Source of the DNA: Lasiosphaeria ovina
Lineage: Eukaryota > Ascomycota > Sordariomycetes > Sordariales > Lasiosphaeriaceae
Direction: 5' to 3'
Length of the DNA stretch: 64,000 nt
NCBI GenBank assembly: GCA_033439765.1
Contig: JAULSN010000003.1
Span: 186,001-250,000 of the forward strand
Numbering within the stretch: position 1 is the first letter of the stretch; each line of letters begins with the position of its first letter. The position numbers were made by a program, and so were the translations under genes. Under the pieces are notes generated by a model. That model was not told the origin of the DNA. It searched no databases and worked only from the letters and a program-made list of their open reading frames with translations. Positions 10,906-22,581 of this stretch are shown here, piece by piece.

Positions 10906-12435
10906 CCCTCCAAGTGAGTGCCCAATGTGGTATGGTCGACGACGTGGGGGGTTTTTTTTTTTGGTTTCGGCGAGCAACGGTGGTTTTTTGTTTCGGTTTT
11001 TATTTTTATATATATCAAGACGTTCACGACAAAAACATGGCAGGCGGAGATGTAACGATGGTCAAGTCTACGACCCTTATGTCAGCCAAATAACGAATTT
11101 ACTTTACCTGTGTTTAGTTCTGGTTTTATTTCAATTCTGTTAGATATCCGTTCTTTATTTTTTCCCATGGCGTTAGGCACCTTACCTACAAATCTTGCCC
11201 ACGCCGGTACAGTGTTGTGTGGTACTAGACGTAGTGGAATCTAATATCCTCATAATTGGCCAATGTCTCACCTTGCCGGGGATCTTTGACGCCGTGGGGA
11301 AAGAGACGACGGCGGGCGACAGAAACAGCCACTACGACCTTCTATACAAAGGGAAGATTTTATTAAAAAAAAAAAAAAAAAAAAAACAGCAACGATTGAG
11401 TCACTAGGTGGCGCAGATCTACGACAATGCGACCTCGGAGCTGAGCTCGGAGACGAAAACGGGGGGAAATATCCACGAAAAAGGCCGACTCGGATTCCCA
11501 CCAACGGGACCAAAGAGATGGCGGCTGAGGAGCGGTGCACAACAGTAGTTAATATTGGAAGGCGATGCACTTTGCACAGTGTGGCTTGTAAGTTTGGCAG
11601 GTCAGCGTGCTTACAAATAGGTAGTCAGGTCATCGGCGGCTTCATTCCAGCTAGGACAAAGTATTCTGCTAAAACTAGCTCGGTGGAGACAAATCAAGAC
11701 CAGCCCAAGCCTAGCAGCTGCAAAGGTTGTGTCCCCGAAAATGCCCCAGAGTGCGTGCATGCTTGCGGGAAAACACGGCAGCGGAATGCCACACGACCGC
11801 CCGGAGCACAGTACTCAGATCTGTTGTTTAGACAGGTAGGTAATTAATTAGCTGCTGCTGCTGCCTGTGCAGGGAGGCACATGCATATGCCATATTATAT
11901 ACGCGCATTTGTCAATTTGGGGCGTCGTTTCCCTTTAATTGGCCCAGGCTGAACCCGCGCATCCTTGTTCGTCCAGTCCAGGTTTGACTTGCACTTGCAC
12001 TTGCGTGGTGTTCCGATACGTCCATACGATACGGCCGGCTTGTCTGTCCCTCCCTCCTTTGTTTCTTTCCACACCTCTACCACAACCACCACCACGACGC
12101 ACTTGGCACCTGCACATACATGCACGCACCCCGAAATATTACCCCCCCTCCGCACCACAAGCACAGATTATTGGCACATCTCCTCGCCTAGAAGAAGGCA
12201 CTGACTGAGGGACGGTTTACCGATAACCTAATCGCTTCCAATTCTTATTTCGCCATCGGGCTTTTGACTTGGGCTGCGTTCTAGCTACCTTAGCCAGCTT
12301 CTAGCCAGCTTCTAGAAGGCGCCTCCCTCTCCCTCCCCTCTCCCGATTCGTTCACACCGTGCCACCCATTTCCCGGCCCCATCGCCGTTCTTTCTCGTTC
12401 CGTGTTCACTCCCCCCCACACCTGCGAGTGCCAAG
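10906..12435. other. Intergenic, 1.5 kb, no gene seen
   Basis: Contains T-rich 3' sequence of the rhodopsin-like gene, a run of about 22 A at 11365-11386, and the promoter of the first P450. No frame with domain-like content was found. Confidence 0.6.
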
Positions 12436-14383
12436 ATGGCCCTCGTAGCGCTCAGCTCGCTGGTGGCCGCCGTCGCCGCAGCGGGATGGATCCTGTGGTG
12501 GAGGCGGGCCTTTTCGGCGTCCAAGCTCGGCAGCATCCCGTATCTCAAGTTCGACGGCGACGATTCCGAGGCCAGGTACACGGCCGAGTCGCGCACCATT
12601 ATTTCCAGGGGTTATCAAGAGGTGTGATTACTCCCAGGTTCCTGGTCTTGTCCAATCACATGTCTGTCTAACCAAGCGGGTTGTTTTACCTGTCTTTTAG
12701 TATCTCAAGCGCGGCCAGCCGTTCTGCATGCGGAACCCCATTGACAGCAAGCGCCCGCTTGTCATCCTGCCCTTCAAATATCTTGACGAAGTGCGCAGTG
12801 CGCCGCAGAATAAACTGAGTCTGCCGCTACAGCTTGACAAGGTATGATGCTTGCTGCCTTGATTTCCTTTTTTTTTTCCCTCTCGCAAAAAAAACACCCC
12901 CAAAAAGGAGAAAAAAAAAGGAAAGTGAAGACAGTCTGCCGGAGTTGATGTCTAACAAGATGTCATAGAATGCTCTCCTCAGCTATGTAGGCGGTCCGCA
13001 GATGACGGACGAGGTCGTCCACGCCGCCAAGCTCGATCTCAACCGGGCCCTTAGTAAGTTTCGCCGCAAGACAAAAGCTGACGGGCTTGGACTTCTGTAC
13101 TGACTGCAAGCTCCAGACAGGCTGGTTGAGCCCATGCAAGAGGAGTGTCTGGCTGCATTCAAGAAGGACTTTTCTCCATGCCAGGGTAAGAAGGGCCCCC
13201 TTCTAGAGAATCCGTCAGTTGCTAAAATTTGCTTGTCTTTGTCAGAATGGACAACCGTCTACATCTATCCGCTCATTCTGCAGGTATTCTCGCGCATGTC
13301 GGCTCGCGTGCTAGTCGGCCCCGAGCTGCGCGACGAGTGGCAGAAGCTGTCGCTGGCCTACGTGAGCGCGGTTCTGAAAGCGCCTTCGACCGTGCGGGCT
13401 AAATACCACCCCTCGCTGTACTGGCTGGCCAAGTACCTGAACCCGGACGTGAAGGAGGTGCTCAAGTTCCGGCGACAGGCTGGCCAGCTGCTGCAGCCCA
13501 CAATCAAAGCCCGCCTCGCCTCCTCACCCGGCGACGAGCCCCACGAAGACGCCATCCAGTGGCTGCTGGACGGGCACCGGGCCAAGGGCCGCACGCCGAC
13601 GGCCGACGACATCGCGCAGAACCTGTTTGTGCTAATGACAGCATCGATCCACAGCACGTCATCGACGGCGCTGTCCATCCTGTTCGACCTGATGGACCAC
13701 CCGCAGTCGCTGGCCGACATCCGCCGCGAGATCGCCCAGGTGCGCAGCCAGAACTCGGCGGGCTGGACGCGCCACGCGCTGAGCGAGCTGCACACCCTCG
13801 ACGCCTTTATGCGCGAGAGCCAGCGCGTGCACTCCTTCACTCAGCGTACGCACCATACCCTGTTTCTTTGCTCTACTGCCCCTATTTCACATTCCCACGT
13901 CAGAGCGCTAGTACACTCCAACCCCTGTACATCGCACTAACCCGAACGGTGCGAAATATAGTGACCGTGCAGCGCATCGTGGCGTCGCCGTGGACATTCA
14001 AAGACGGGCTGTCGCTGCCGGTGGGCACGCAGCTGTCGTTTGCGAGCAACGAGCACAACCTGGACGCGGACACGCACGCGGACGCGGCGACGTTGGACGC
14101 GGGGCGGTTCCTGCGGCGGACGGCGGCGGCGGACCCGAGCAGCCAGCACCGGCTGCACTTTGCGTCGACCGAGGACACGCTGGTGTGGGGCAGCGGCGCG
14201 CACGCGTGTCCCGGGCGCTTCTTCGCCGAGGAGGCGCTGCGGCTCATCTTTGTGCGCCTGCTCACGGCCTACGACTTCAAGCACCCCGCCGACGGCCAGC
14301 AGCGGCCGCCCGACATGCCGCGCAACTTCAACATCGTGCCGAACGTCATGGCGCCGCTGCTGTTCCGCGAGAAGGGCATCTGA
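12436..14383 (+). CDS. Cytochrome P450 monooxygenase (first of two)
   Basis: Six exons: 12436-12621, 12701-12841, 12969-13053, 13117-13185, 13246-13845 and 13962-14383, giving 500 aa. All donors are GT and all acceptors AG; the first, second and fifth introns have CTAAC branch sites. The N-terminal anchor helix (about residues 2-22) is followed by WWRR, which places it on the ER membrane facing the cytosol. The I helix reads TASIHSTSSTAL in place of the usual AGxxT. The K-helix ExxR is in RESQR. The heme motif is WGSGAHACPGRFFAEE, with the axial Cys in ACPGR. It probably oxidises the polyketide-derived product; regiochemistry cannot be read. It lies tail-to-tail with the SDR. Confidence 0.93.
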
Positions 14384-14765
14384 GCTGGCGGGGACACAAC
14401 GCAAGCTGTAATTGTAACCAGGTAGAAGATTCAGGAGACGAATGCATTGGACTATTGCAATGTTGTAGAAGTCAACTATGAAATGACTGTCCAGTGTCCA
14501 CCAAGGAGATTACACCTCGGATGTGATGACCTTAGTAATTAGTCCCGTGAATTCCGTGCATGCTGAAAAGGACGTAGTTTTCCCATCCCTGAATCCCTTT
14601 CAACCGTTCTTATATACATGTGCAAGCTGGTGGCCGTAATGGCTTCGTATTATCCCGAGGACCAAATTACCACTGAAGATGGCCATGGCATACCCATCCT
14701 TTGAGTATCAAGCTCAAGCTCCAATTACATCTTCTAGAAAACGTGGCAGCATCTTACACATCCCC
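14384..14765. other. Convergent 3' spacer between P450 and SDR
   Basis: About 380 bp between the two stop codons; AT-richer than the flanking genes. Holds both 3' UTRs. No feature recognised. Confidence 0.6.
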
Positions 14766-15873
14766 TTAAATCAAGTCGGAGTCGACGTGTTTGCGTAGGA
14801 TCCCCAAAACCTCCTCCCACGTCTGGCGGAAAAGCTCGGTGCCTCGCTCGCTCTCGACGAGTTTGCTGAGCCTGATCCCACAAGTTGCCTCGTTAGCATC
14901 TCTTCATTCTCTCCCAAGCAGTGACCGTGGTTATTCAACAAAATCGCTTTAGAGGATGGAGTACTCACGGAGCATAGCTATCGTTCCGCCAGAACTTGCC
15001 GTGGCTCTCGACGCCCAAGCCCGTAGCACTGACAAGCGAGCGGCTGCCCTCCTCGACGGAGCGGCCGAGCAGGAAGAACTTGATGGCCATGATGGCGCGG
15101 ACGATCAAGGGGAAGCCGCGCAGCATGCCCGTCTTGCACAGGCCGGGGTCCGAGGCGTTGATGACGATGCGGTGGTCGGCATCGTCGTCGCGACACCGCA
15201 CTACGAGGCCCTGAAGGACGAACCACGCGGCCAGCTTGACCAAAAAGTACTGGCGCTGGTTGTCGAAGCGCGCCTGGTCGTCGATGCGCTGTACCAGCGA
15301 CTGGTCGGCCGGGATGTCGGCGTCCGTCACCTCCATCGACGCGATGCTGTGCACGAATGACAGGTGCGGCACGAACCGCTCGGCCTCGGGCTTCGCGGCC
15401 TCGGCGGCGGCCGTCGCGCGCAGCTTGGGCAGCAGGAGTAGGGCCAGCAGGGCCGTCGACAGCACGTTGACCTGCAGGGCGGACTCGTAGCCCTCGGGGC
15501 TCTTGGAGAAGGCGAAGGTGGCGACGCCGGCGGCCAGCTGGGCGACGTGCAGGGCGGGGACGGCGGCGTTGAGCTGGTCCGCGAAGGCGCGCACTGACGC
15601 GAACGTCGACATGTCGACCGTTAGGATTAAAAAGATGTCGGGCTTGCAGCTAGTGCGCGCGATGATGGCGGCCTTAGCCTGCTCGCCTTTCTCTTGGGAG
15701 CGCACGGCGAGAATCAGCGGCGATGCGCCCTGGGCGGCGTACTTGACGGCGGCTTCGTGGCCGAGCCCCGAGTTGGCGCCCGTCACCAATACCGCCCTGT
15801 CCTTGAACGACAGGTGCGTTGGGTCAGCGGGCGGGTGTTGTTTCGCCCACCAGAGGTCCTTGGCCGACGACAT
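14766..15873 (-). CDS. Short-chain dehydrogenase/reductase
   Basis: Two exons: 15873-14969 and 14871-14766, 336 aa. Without splicing the frame stops just after DSYAP, but that stop lies in a GTGAGT donor. The 97-nt intron has a GCTAAC branch and a TCAG acceptor, and it adds a C-terminal helix (LSKLVESERGTELFRQTWEE) normal for this SDR group. The nucleotide-binding motif TGANSGLG is at 31-38 and the catalytic YxxxK is Y209/K213 (YFLVK), with S176 or S179 upstream. The NNAG block is changed to LAAG (113-116). It probably reduces a ketone or oxidises an alcohol in the pathway with NAD(P)H; the substrate is unknown. It shares a divergent promoter with the trans-ER. Confidence 0.9.
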
Positions 15874-16949
15874 GGCGATGCGCGGGTGTGTGGTCGGTGG
15901 GGGTGTAGGTGTGGAATGGTGTCGTGTTTGTGTGGTGGTGTGTTGCAGGCGAGGTGGTTTGTTGGGCAGGTCCCGTCTGGCGAGGAGGATTAGTGCGCAC
16001 TACTTTCTGTAGGTACGGATTAAACCCGTGCAAACCAGTGCAGTTTAGCCTGGACCTACGAGCAAACAAGCTGGCTCTCAAGGCAGTCGCAGGTGGACAA
16101 AGAAAGCCTGGGGCAGCTGCTCGGGCTGCTTTCGCGGGAAACTGCAGGTGTAACCTGGAACCTAGGTGCCACCGCGCCTTCCGTGGCAAGCCGTCAACGT
16201 ACGCCTTCCTCCCGCCCGTCTCGAAACGCGGTTACTCCAAGCCAAAGGGCAGATCAGTTTCCCCGCCTATCCTACGACCAAGTACAGAAGGCACAGTACA
16301 CAGCACCCGCACATGCCTGTACTTCTGCCCGTGCCTGTACCTCGTCAGGCGGACCGCTGCGACGTTACTGGCTCGGTACGACGGCTACAACAAGTCTCCG
16401 ATTGGCTGCCGCAATCCGATCCAACAGGAGCCGTTTCAACCTTTCCGACTCCGATCAGTCACTTTTCGCCTGGTCTTTCTCTGGACTTAATTAAGGGCCT
16501 GCCTCCTGTTGGCTGGCCGGCCTGGCGTGCGTGTTTGCTACACCACACCACCTATGACAAAGCGCCAGTAAATTGCTAATCGAGGCCGTCGGATTCGGGC
16601 TAGGTAGCGTTCCGACTTGTCAGCTACCGGCCGAGTGAGGATTGCGGCAAACTTCGACTTGTCCGGTGTGAGCTGTAATTAGTCGCGCAAGGGGGTTTCT
16701 TTGTGGCGTCTCACTCTGAGACGGAAGAGTTAAGGGCGATGGACTGGCTGTGACAAATCACCAAATACGTCTGCACGCCTAAAATACATTTACTGTACCT
16801 TACCAGACCTGCTGGGACTGGTAGGTACGTGCGGTAGTTTGGTTGCAGTTGGCAGTTGTTTTGATCCCAACCCCTGACGCCACCTTAGTCTCGTCAAAAC
16901 TAGCCATCACAAGATTAAGGGGCAAAGCAACAAATCACCACCTGCTGCA
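15874..16949. promoter_or_regulatory. Divergent promoter between SDR and trans-enoyl reductase
   Basis: A 1.1-kb gap between oppositely transcribed cluster genes. It must carry both promoters and is a good place to look for the binding site of the cluster Zn2Cys6 regulator; CGG/CCG half-sites occur near 16580-16640. No gene is seen. Confidence 0.45.
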
Positions 16950-18116
16950 ATGGCTCTGACAAAGACCGCCCCCCAGCTGCCCGAAACGCAGACAGCCATC
17001 GTGGCCGACGGGTCCGGGAATCTCATAGTCGCCCAGCATGTGCCCCTTCCTGCCCTCGAACCTGACATGCTCCTGGTGAAGACGGTGGTCGTGGCCCTCA
17101 ATCCCTCTGATGCCAAGTTCACGGGCGCGATGGCTGCCGAAGGGGCCACGGCAGGTAGTGACTGCGCCGGCATCGTGGTGGGCATCGGGTCTGCTGTCAA
17201 GTCTGCCGGCCGTTTCTCCATCGGGGACCGTGTCTGCGCCCCCGTGGCACCCATGGACCCGCTGGCGCCCCGGAGCGGCACCTTTGCCAACTACGCCGCC
17301 GTCGCCGCCGACCTCACGCTGAAAGTTCCCGGCGACATGCCGCTTGAGTCGGCAGCCGGGCTGGGGACTAGTCTGACCACGATCGGGTACGCCCTGTTCC
17401 GGTCCCTCTCTATTCCTGGCCACCCCGACAGGCTGTCCACGAAGCCGGCTGTCGTGCTCGTGTATGGAGGCAGCTCGGCCACGGGCACCATGGCAATCCA
17501 ATTGATTCGCAGGTGAGCACATCTGTCTCGCAGTTTGTAAGAATAAGAATATGAACGCCAACCTAATCCTGTGTCAAGATCAGGGTGCATTCCCATTGCA
17601 ACTTGCTCACCGCACAACTTCGCCCTCGTCAAGTCGTACGGCGCGGCCGAGGCGTTCGACTACCACGACCCCGGCAGTGTCGACAGCATCAAGGCGTACA
17701 CGGGCAACGCGCTCGACTTTGCGCTCGACTGCGTGTGCCAGGGGTCCAGCATGAAGTTCTGCTACGCCGCCATCGGCCGGGCCGGCGGCCGCTACACGAC
17801 CCTCGAGCCGTTCCCGCAGAACATGCACACGCGCAAGCGAGTCAAACCCGACTGGCTGCTCGGCGCGGCGCTGCTGGGCAGGGAGATCGGCTGGGAGGAG
17901 CCGTATCACGTCGAGGCCGACCCCGAGCTGCGCCAGTTTGGCCGCGGCTGGATCCTGTGCGCACAGCACCTGCTGGATTGCGGGGACATAAAGCCGCATC
18001 CTGTGAGAGTCGGGGCCGAGGTTGGCCTCGAGCCCGTGCTGGAGGGCATTGAGCTGCTGCGGCAGAAGGCCGTGTCAGGGGAGAAGCTTGTATATCGCAT
18101 TGCCAAGGAAGAGTGA
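16950..18116 (+). CDS. Trans-acting enoyl reductase (LovC-like MDR)
   Basis: Two exons, 16950-17512 and 17579-18116, 366 aa, close to LovC (about 363 aa). The 66-nt intron (GTGAGC donor, CAAG acceptor) joins IQLIRR to SGCIPIATC. It is a medium-chain reductase without the zinc ligands of alcohol dehydrogenases. The NADPH-binding segment is VLVYGGSSATGT (169-180). Family hallmarks include VALNPSDAKF, IATCSPHNF, FDYHDP, ALDC, AAIGRAGGRY and SGEKLVYR. Enzymes of this group dock on a highly reducing PKS or PKS-NRPS whose own ER domain is inactive and reduce selected enoyl-thioester intermediates. That partner is presumably the PKS at the left edge (inference). Confidence 0.94.
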
Positions 18117-18277
18117 GCCTAAGTCGAGCAAAAATCATAGAATTGGATACCACAAGCTTGTGTAGCATGCAGTAGTTATCATGGTTTCCGTAGTGCGTGC
18201 GGGATTCGTGATTCATGCAGTCTTCATCATGAAACATAACACCTTGTCTAGATAGTTGGCTCATCATCCTCTACCAC

Positions 18278-19684
18278 TTAATCAGCATAGTTCTTAGCCA
18301 GGAGCCACGACTTCTTGGGAAACCTCATGACCTCTGAAAACGCAGACCCCGTCCACTGTGCCGGCGAGCCAACCAAGCCGCCCTCGGCCAAGCCCGAGTA
18401 CCCCGTGCCGCCGACGCCCTCGCCCAAGACATACTCGAACCCGACATTCTTATGCTCGACAACAAACCGCCACTCCTTCCCGCGGCCGGGCGACACCAGC
18501 ACGAGCTCCACCCCCGTGACCTTGTCAGCCAGCGCCTCCGTCGTGGCGCCCCCCCCACCATACAGCTTGCGCATGCTGACAAAGTCCTCCCCACCCGACG
18601 GCGCGGTACGGCGCGTGCCAAACACCATCTCGCCGTCCTCGGCCAGCAGCACCGACGCGACGGCCAGGCCCGGCCGCCGCCCCGACGCAAACTCGACATA
18701 CGACAGTGCGAACGGCCCGGCGCGCGCCCGCACCGCCACCATACCCGCCAGGCACGTGTACCAGTTGAAGGCGCCCCACAGGCGCTCGTAGCCGCCCATG
18801 CCGGCCCAGCGCACGCGCCGCGTCGCCGCCGGCCACGGCTGCACCACCGCGTCGACGACCACGTCGCCCACGGGGATCGGCTCCGCCCAGTAGAAGTGCG
18901 GCACGGTCAGCAGCGTTGCGTTGGCGCTGTCGCTGTCGCTGTCTCTGGGCTCGCGACCCGCCGCAGGCCATAGCGCGTTGTTGGCGAACCGCGGCGGCGC
19001 GACTGCCGTCATGACCACTGAAATGTTGGCGTCGGGACTGGTCATGGCAATGCGCGCCGTGGCATGCTTCTTGTTGCTGTTGTCGCCGTCGGCAGACACC
19101 ATGGCGACCTCGAACTCGTACACAAAGTCGCTGCCGCGCCACACGCCGCGCGTGACGGTGGCACCGCCGGCGTCGTCGGGACACGTGACGGTCTCGACGG
19201 TGGACTCCTCGGCGTAGTCGACGACGGCGTAGCGGTGGGTAGCGGAGCCATTTGGGGCCAGCGACGCCAGCTCGGCGTAGGCGCGCAGGTGGCCCGTCCC
19301 CAGGAACGAGTAGTTGGGGTCGCGGTAGAAGCCGAAGATGAAGGCCTGCGTGCCGTCGGCCGACACGCCGTCGAACTCCCACTGCTCGCTGCTCGTCGCG
19401 TTCATCGGCTCCACCCGCGGCGCCGACAGGTCGGCTGCCGGGCTGGTTGAAAAAGATACCGCCCGCCCTGCGGCGCCCCGCGCCATGGTGTACCGCCCCG
19501 CCCGGCTGGTGTGCGATGTGGGCGTCGTGCTGCAGGGCGGCGGCGATGGCGGGCCCAGCGCCGGCCACGGCTGGTGCTGGTGTTGGTGTTGGTTGAATTT
19601 CGTCTGCTGCCCGGAGCCGGATGATACGGCCAGTGGCAGGTTGGCGGCCAGGCACATAGCGCCAACGACGCCCGTGGTTCTCAT
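18278..19684 (-). CDS. CrtC/lipocalin-like putative Diels-Alderase
   Basis: Single exon, 468 aa. It opens with a signal-peptide-like segment (about residues 1-22) and a His/Gln repeat (HQHQHQH, 32-38). Family blocks follow: SEQWEFDGVSADG (99-111), FGFYRDPNYSFLGTGHLRAYAE (117-138), HFYWAEPIPVGDV, RWAGMGGYERLWGAFNW and FVVEHKNVGFEYVLGEG. These match the two-lobed beta-barrel proteins, related to CrtC hydroxyneurosporene-synthase domains, that catalyse intramolecular Diels-Alder cyclisation in fungal decalin and cytochalasan pathways (Fsa2, MycB and PyiF types). With a PKS, trans-ER and hydrolase as neighbours, a cyclase role is the best reading. It converges on the trans-ER with a spacer of only 161 bp. 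Confidence 0.88.
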   Translation of the reverse strand: MRTTGVVGAMCLAANLPLAVSSGSGQQTKFNQHQHQHQPWPALGPPSPPPCSTTPTSHTSRAGRYTMARGAAGRAVSFSTSPAADLSAPRVEPMNATSSEQWEFDGVSADGTQAFIFGFYRDPNYSFLGTGHLRAYAELASLAPNGSATHRYAVVDYAEESTVETVTCPDDAGGATVTRGVWRGSDFVYEFEVAMVSADGDNSNKKHATARIAMTSPDANISVVMTAVAPPRFANNALWPAAGREPRDSDSDSANATLLTVPHFYWAEPIPVGDVVVDAVVQPWPAATRRVRWAGMGGYERLWGAFNWYTCLAGMVAVRARAGPFALSYVEFASGRRPGLAVASVLLAEDGEMVFGTRRTAPSGGEDFVSMRKLYGGGGATTEALADKVTGVELVLVSPGRGKEWRFVVEHKNVGFEYVLGEGVGGTGYSGLAEGGLVGSPAQWTGSAFSEVMRFPKKSWLLAKNYAD

Positions 19685-19706
19685 ATTTGGCTAGACTTGG
19701 ACAAAG

Positions 19707-19753
<47 letters not shown>

Positions 19754-20452
19754 AAATCTCCAAATTTGTTTAACTTTTTCAAACTCTAGCCGACGTGATG
19801 ATGTTCGACATATGGAAATAATTAAAGCAATGGTCGATTTGTTGCGTGCTTGGTGGCTTGGTGGCTTGGTAGGTGCCTAGGTTGGGACGTCTAGTTGTGC
19901 CCCTGACACTTTGCGGCCTGTGGGAGCGACTGTTCTCGAAAGCAAAGGACAGGCGGGCGACCACTTACTTACTGCCTTAGCTACCGGTCATCTGACGGTC
20001 ACAAAAGATGCGGGCCAGAGAGGCGCTCAGAGCATGCTACCCAGATGCGCATGTCCCACGGCATGCATGTCTTATGCACCCCTGCATTGTCGGAGTCGGG
20101 GGCTGCAGCGGGAAAAGGAGGCGCCCGATTCGTTACGGCTCGGCGCTCCTCCCGGCCCGCAACAGTTTGTTCGTTGGCGGTACGACCCTGCGTGGAGGCA
20201 CCACCATTGGAACCGCTGGACCGGTGAATCATTGTAAAAAGAGAGGAGGGGGGGGCGGCAACCAAAATCCTCCCCATTACGATCAACCTGCTTATAGTTG
20301 TTAGTTTGATTTCCTGGCGTTTCTTTGCAAAATACCATCGCCACACATCACGCATCACGTGTCGACAGCCCATTGTGTCTCAACCATTGCATTCTTTCTT
20401 CCGTCCAGATAATCCAACCAGCCCAGCCTAATAGCAGCAGCCAGCGGCAGCC
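19685..20452. promoter_or_regulatory. Divergent promoter between the putative Diels-Alderase and second P450
   Basis: A 0.77-kb gap with (AC)n then (AG)n repeats at 19706-19750, directly upstream of the Diels-Alderase start, and a G-run near 20250. No gene is seen. Confidence 0.45.
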
Positions 20453-22195
20453 ATGCATCAATACCATCCCATTCGGGACTTTTACAGGACAGCGGTCGAG
20501 CAGTATGCGGCGATGCAGAGCGCCATCGGCCCCCTGCGCCTGAGCAAGACAGACCTCTTGGGCCTGGTTCTGCGCAAGACATGGCACGACTTTACTCTGC
20601 TTCTTTCCGACTTGAGGGACGGCGGCTGGCGTTCTGTGCCTCTCATTACGCCCCTCCTGGGCGCCGTGCTCGTACTGGTCATCATTACCACCAGACCCAA
20701 AACCGCACCGCCGTCTCCCCGGCAACTGGGGATCCCCGTCCTCAAAGTCCCCAAAGGCTTGCACAGGTGGGACTACCAGCGGCTGCTGCAGGAGGGCGCG
20801 CGGCAGCACCCCGGGGCGCCGTACGTCATCACGTACTCGGGGTACGAGTACGTCGTGTTCCCGTCCAGCTGCTTCGACGAGGTCAAGCGGCTGCCGGTGG
20901 CGGCGGCGTCCATGGTCGAGTGGTACACGCACGTCTTCTTCCAGGGCTGGCGCTTTCTGGGGACCGACAAGAGCGCCGTACACAAGACCATCGGCCTGGA
21001 CCTGACGCGCGCCGTGCCGTCGCTGGCCGCCGCGCGCCGCGCCCACGCCGAGGCCGCGTTCGCCGCCGTGTTGGGGTCTCTCGGAACCGGAACCGACTGG
21101 CATGCGTTCCCCCTGTACTCGACAGCGCAGGAGGTTGTGGCCAGGACCAACGCGGCCAGCTTGCTGGGACCGGAGCTCGCGGCGGATCGTCGCTGGCTCA
21201 ACGCGTCGCAGCGCTTCCCCATGGCCGTCATGGTGGCCGTGTTCGTGTGCCACGCCGTCCCGCGCTTGCTGCGCCCCGTGGTGTCGCTGCTGGCGTTTGT
21301 GCCGGCGTGGGGCCTGTACTGGTACATGCGCATGCTGCTGCGGCCCACGGTCGAGCGGGACCTGCGCGCGCAGCGTGGAGAGGTGGAAGGCGACACAGGC
21401 CCTGACCAGAAACCGCCAGCAAGCAAGTTCCCTGTTACATCATGGCTGACGGCGCGGTACCAAGGCGAGAGTGGAGGGAAAGAGCAGGGCGACGGCGCGC
21501 TGCTGATGAGCCAGATGCTGCACGACTACGTCGTCATCGCGTTCGAGTCGACGGCGTCGACGGCCGCCACCATCTACTTCATCCTGGCCGAGCTCGTCAG
21601 CCGGCCCGAGCTGGTGCAGGAGCTGCGCGATGAGATCACCCAGGCCGCGGACCTCGACGGGCTGCGCAAGCTTGACAGCGTCATGCGCGAGTCGTCGCGC
21701 GTCAACATTTTCAACTACCGTGGGTTTTGCCCCTCCTGAGCCCAGAAAGAAGCTGACATCTTCCCAGTGACGCTCTTCCGCCGGCTGCAGCAACCGGTGC
21801 AGCTGTCGCTGGGCCCGACGCTGCCGCGGGGGTCGCTGATCTGCGTCGACGCGCAGCACATCACGGCGTCGGCGGCGCTGTGGGGGGACGCGCCCGAGCA
21901 GTTCGACGGGCTGCGCTTCTTCCGGCTCCGCCAGCAGCCGGGCCACGAGGCGCTGCACCAGTTCACGAGCCTGGGGTCTGACGCGCCCGGCTGGGGCGGC
22001 GGCGCCCAGGCCTGTCCCGGCCGCGTCTTTGCCGCCAACACCATCAAGACGGTCCTCGCCCACCTGCTAATGCACTACGATATTGCGCTACCGCCGGGCG
22101 ACGGCAAGCCCAAGCGCAACTCGATGCCCAACGGCACCATGGCGCCCGACATGAACGCGCGCATCATGCTCCGGAAGCGCGGTGGTGGCAGTTGA
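20453..22195 (+). CDS. Cytochrome P450 monooxygenase (second of two)
   Basis: Two exons: 20453-21719 and 21768-22195, 564 aa. The 48-nt intron (donor GTGGGT, branch GCTGAC, acceptor CCCAG) restores NYLTLFRRLQQPV. A single membrane anchor is at about 62-80, unusually far from the N-terminus because of an N-terminal extension of roughly 60 residues. The I helix reads VIAFESTASTAA. ExxR is in RESSR and the heme motif is WGGGAQACPGRVFA. The two P450s are not close copies of each other. It probably tailors the cluster product; the site of oxidation is unknown. The gene converges on the BBE oxidase. Confidence 0.93.
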
Positions 22196-22581
22196 GCTGG
22201 TGACCTGTTTTGCGATCAGGGGTTGATTGTGGAGTATCAAAGACTGAGCGGCAAATGGGATATAGCTGAATGGATAATCAAGACTCTAACTAAAAAAAAA
22301 ACTGCTCGCGCAGTTAACATGTTTCTCCTCTCCCAGTTGATCAGCAACGTAGTCTATCATAATACAACAGTGGCGCTTGCGCTAATAGTCCAAACACGGG
22401 CAAAACAGTAGTACAGTACAAAAAGTGAACTCCTACGCGGCCTCCTTTTCCATTTCCAATTCCAGCCCCTATTCGCCACTATTTTCAAAATCCAACACGC
22501 CATCGCTCTGCCGAGGATAGAAGGGAAAACAGCAGAAGCCAAATCAACATGAAGACGAAAAGAAGAAGAAACGACACTCGC
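22196..22581. other. Convergent 3' spacer between P450 and FAD oxidase
   Basis: About 390 bp of AT-rich sequence that holds both 3' UTRs. No gene seen. Confidence 0.6.
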
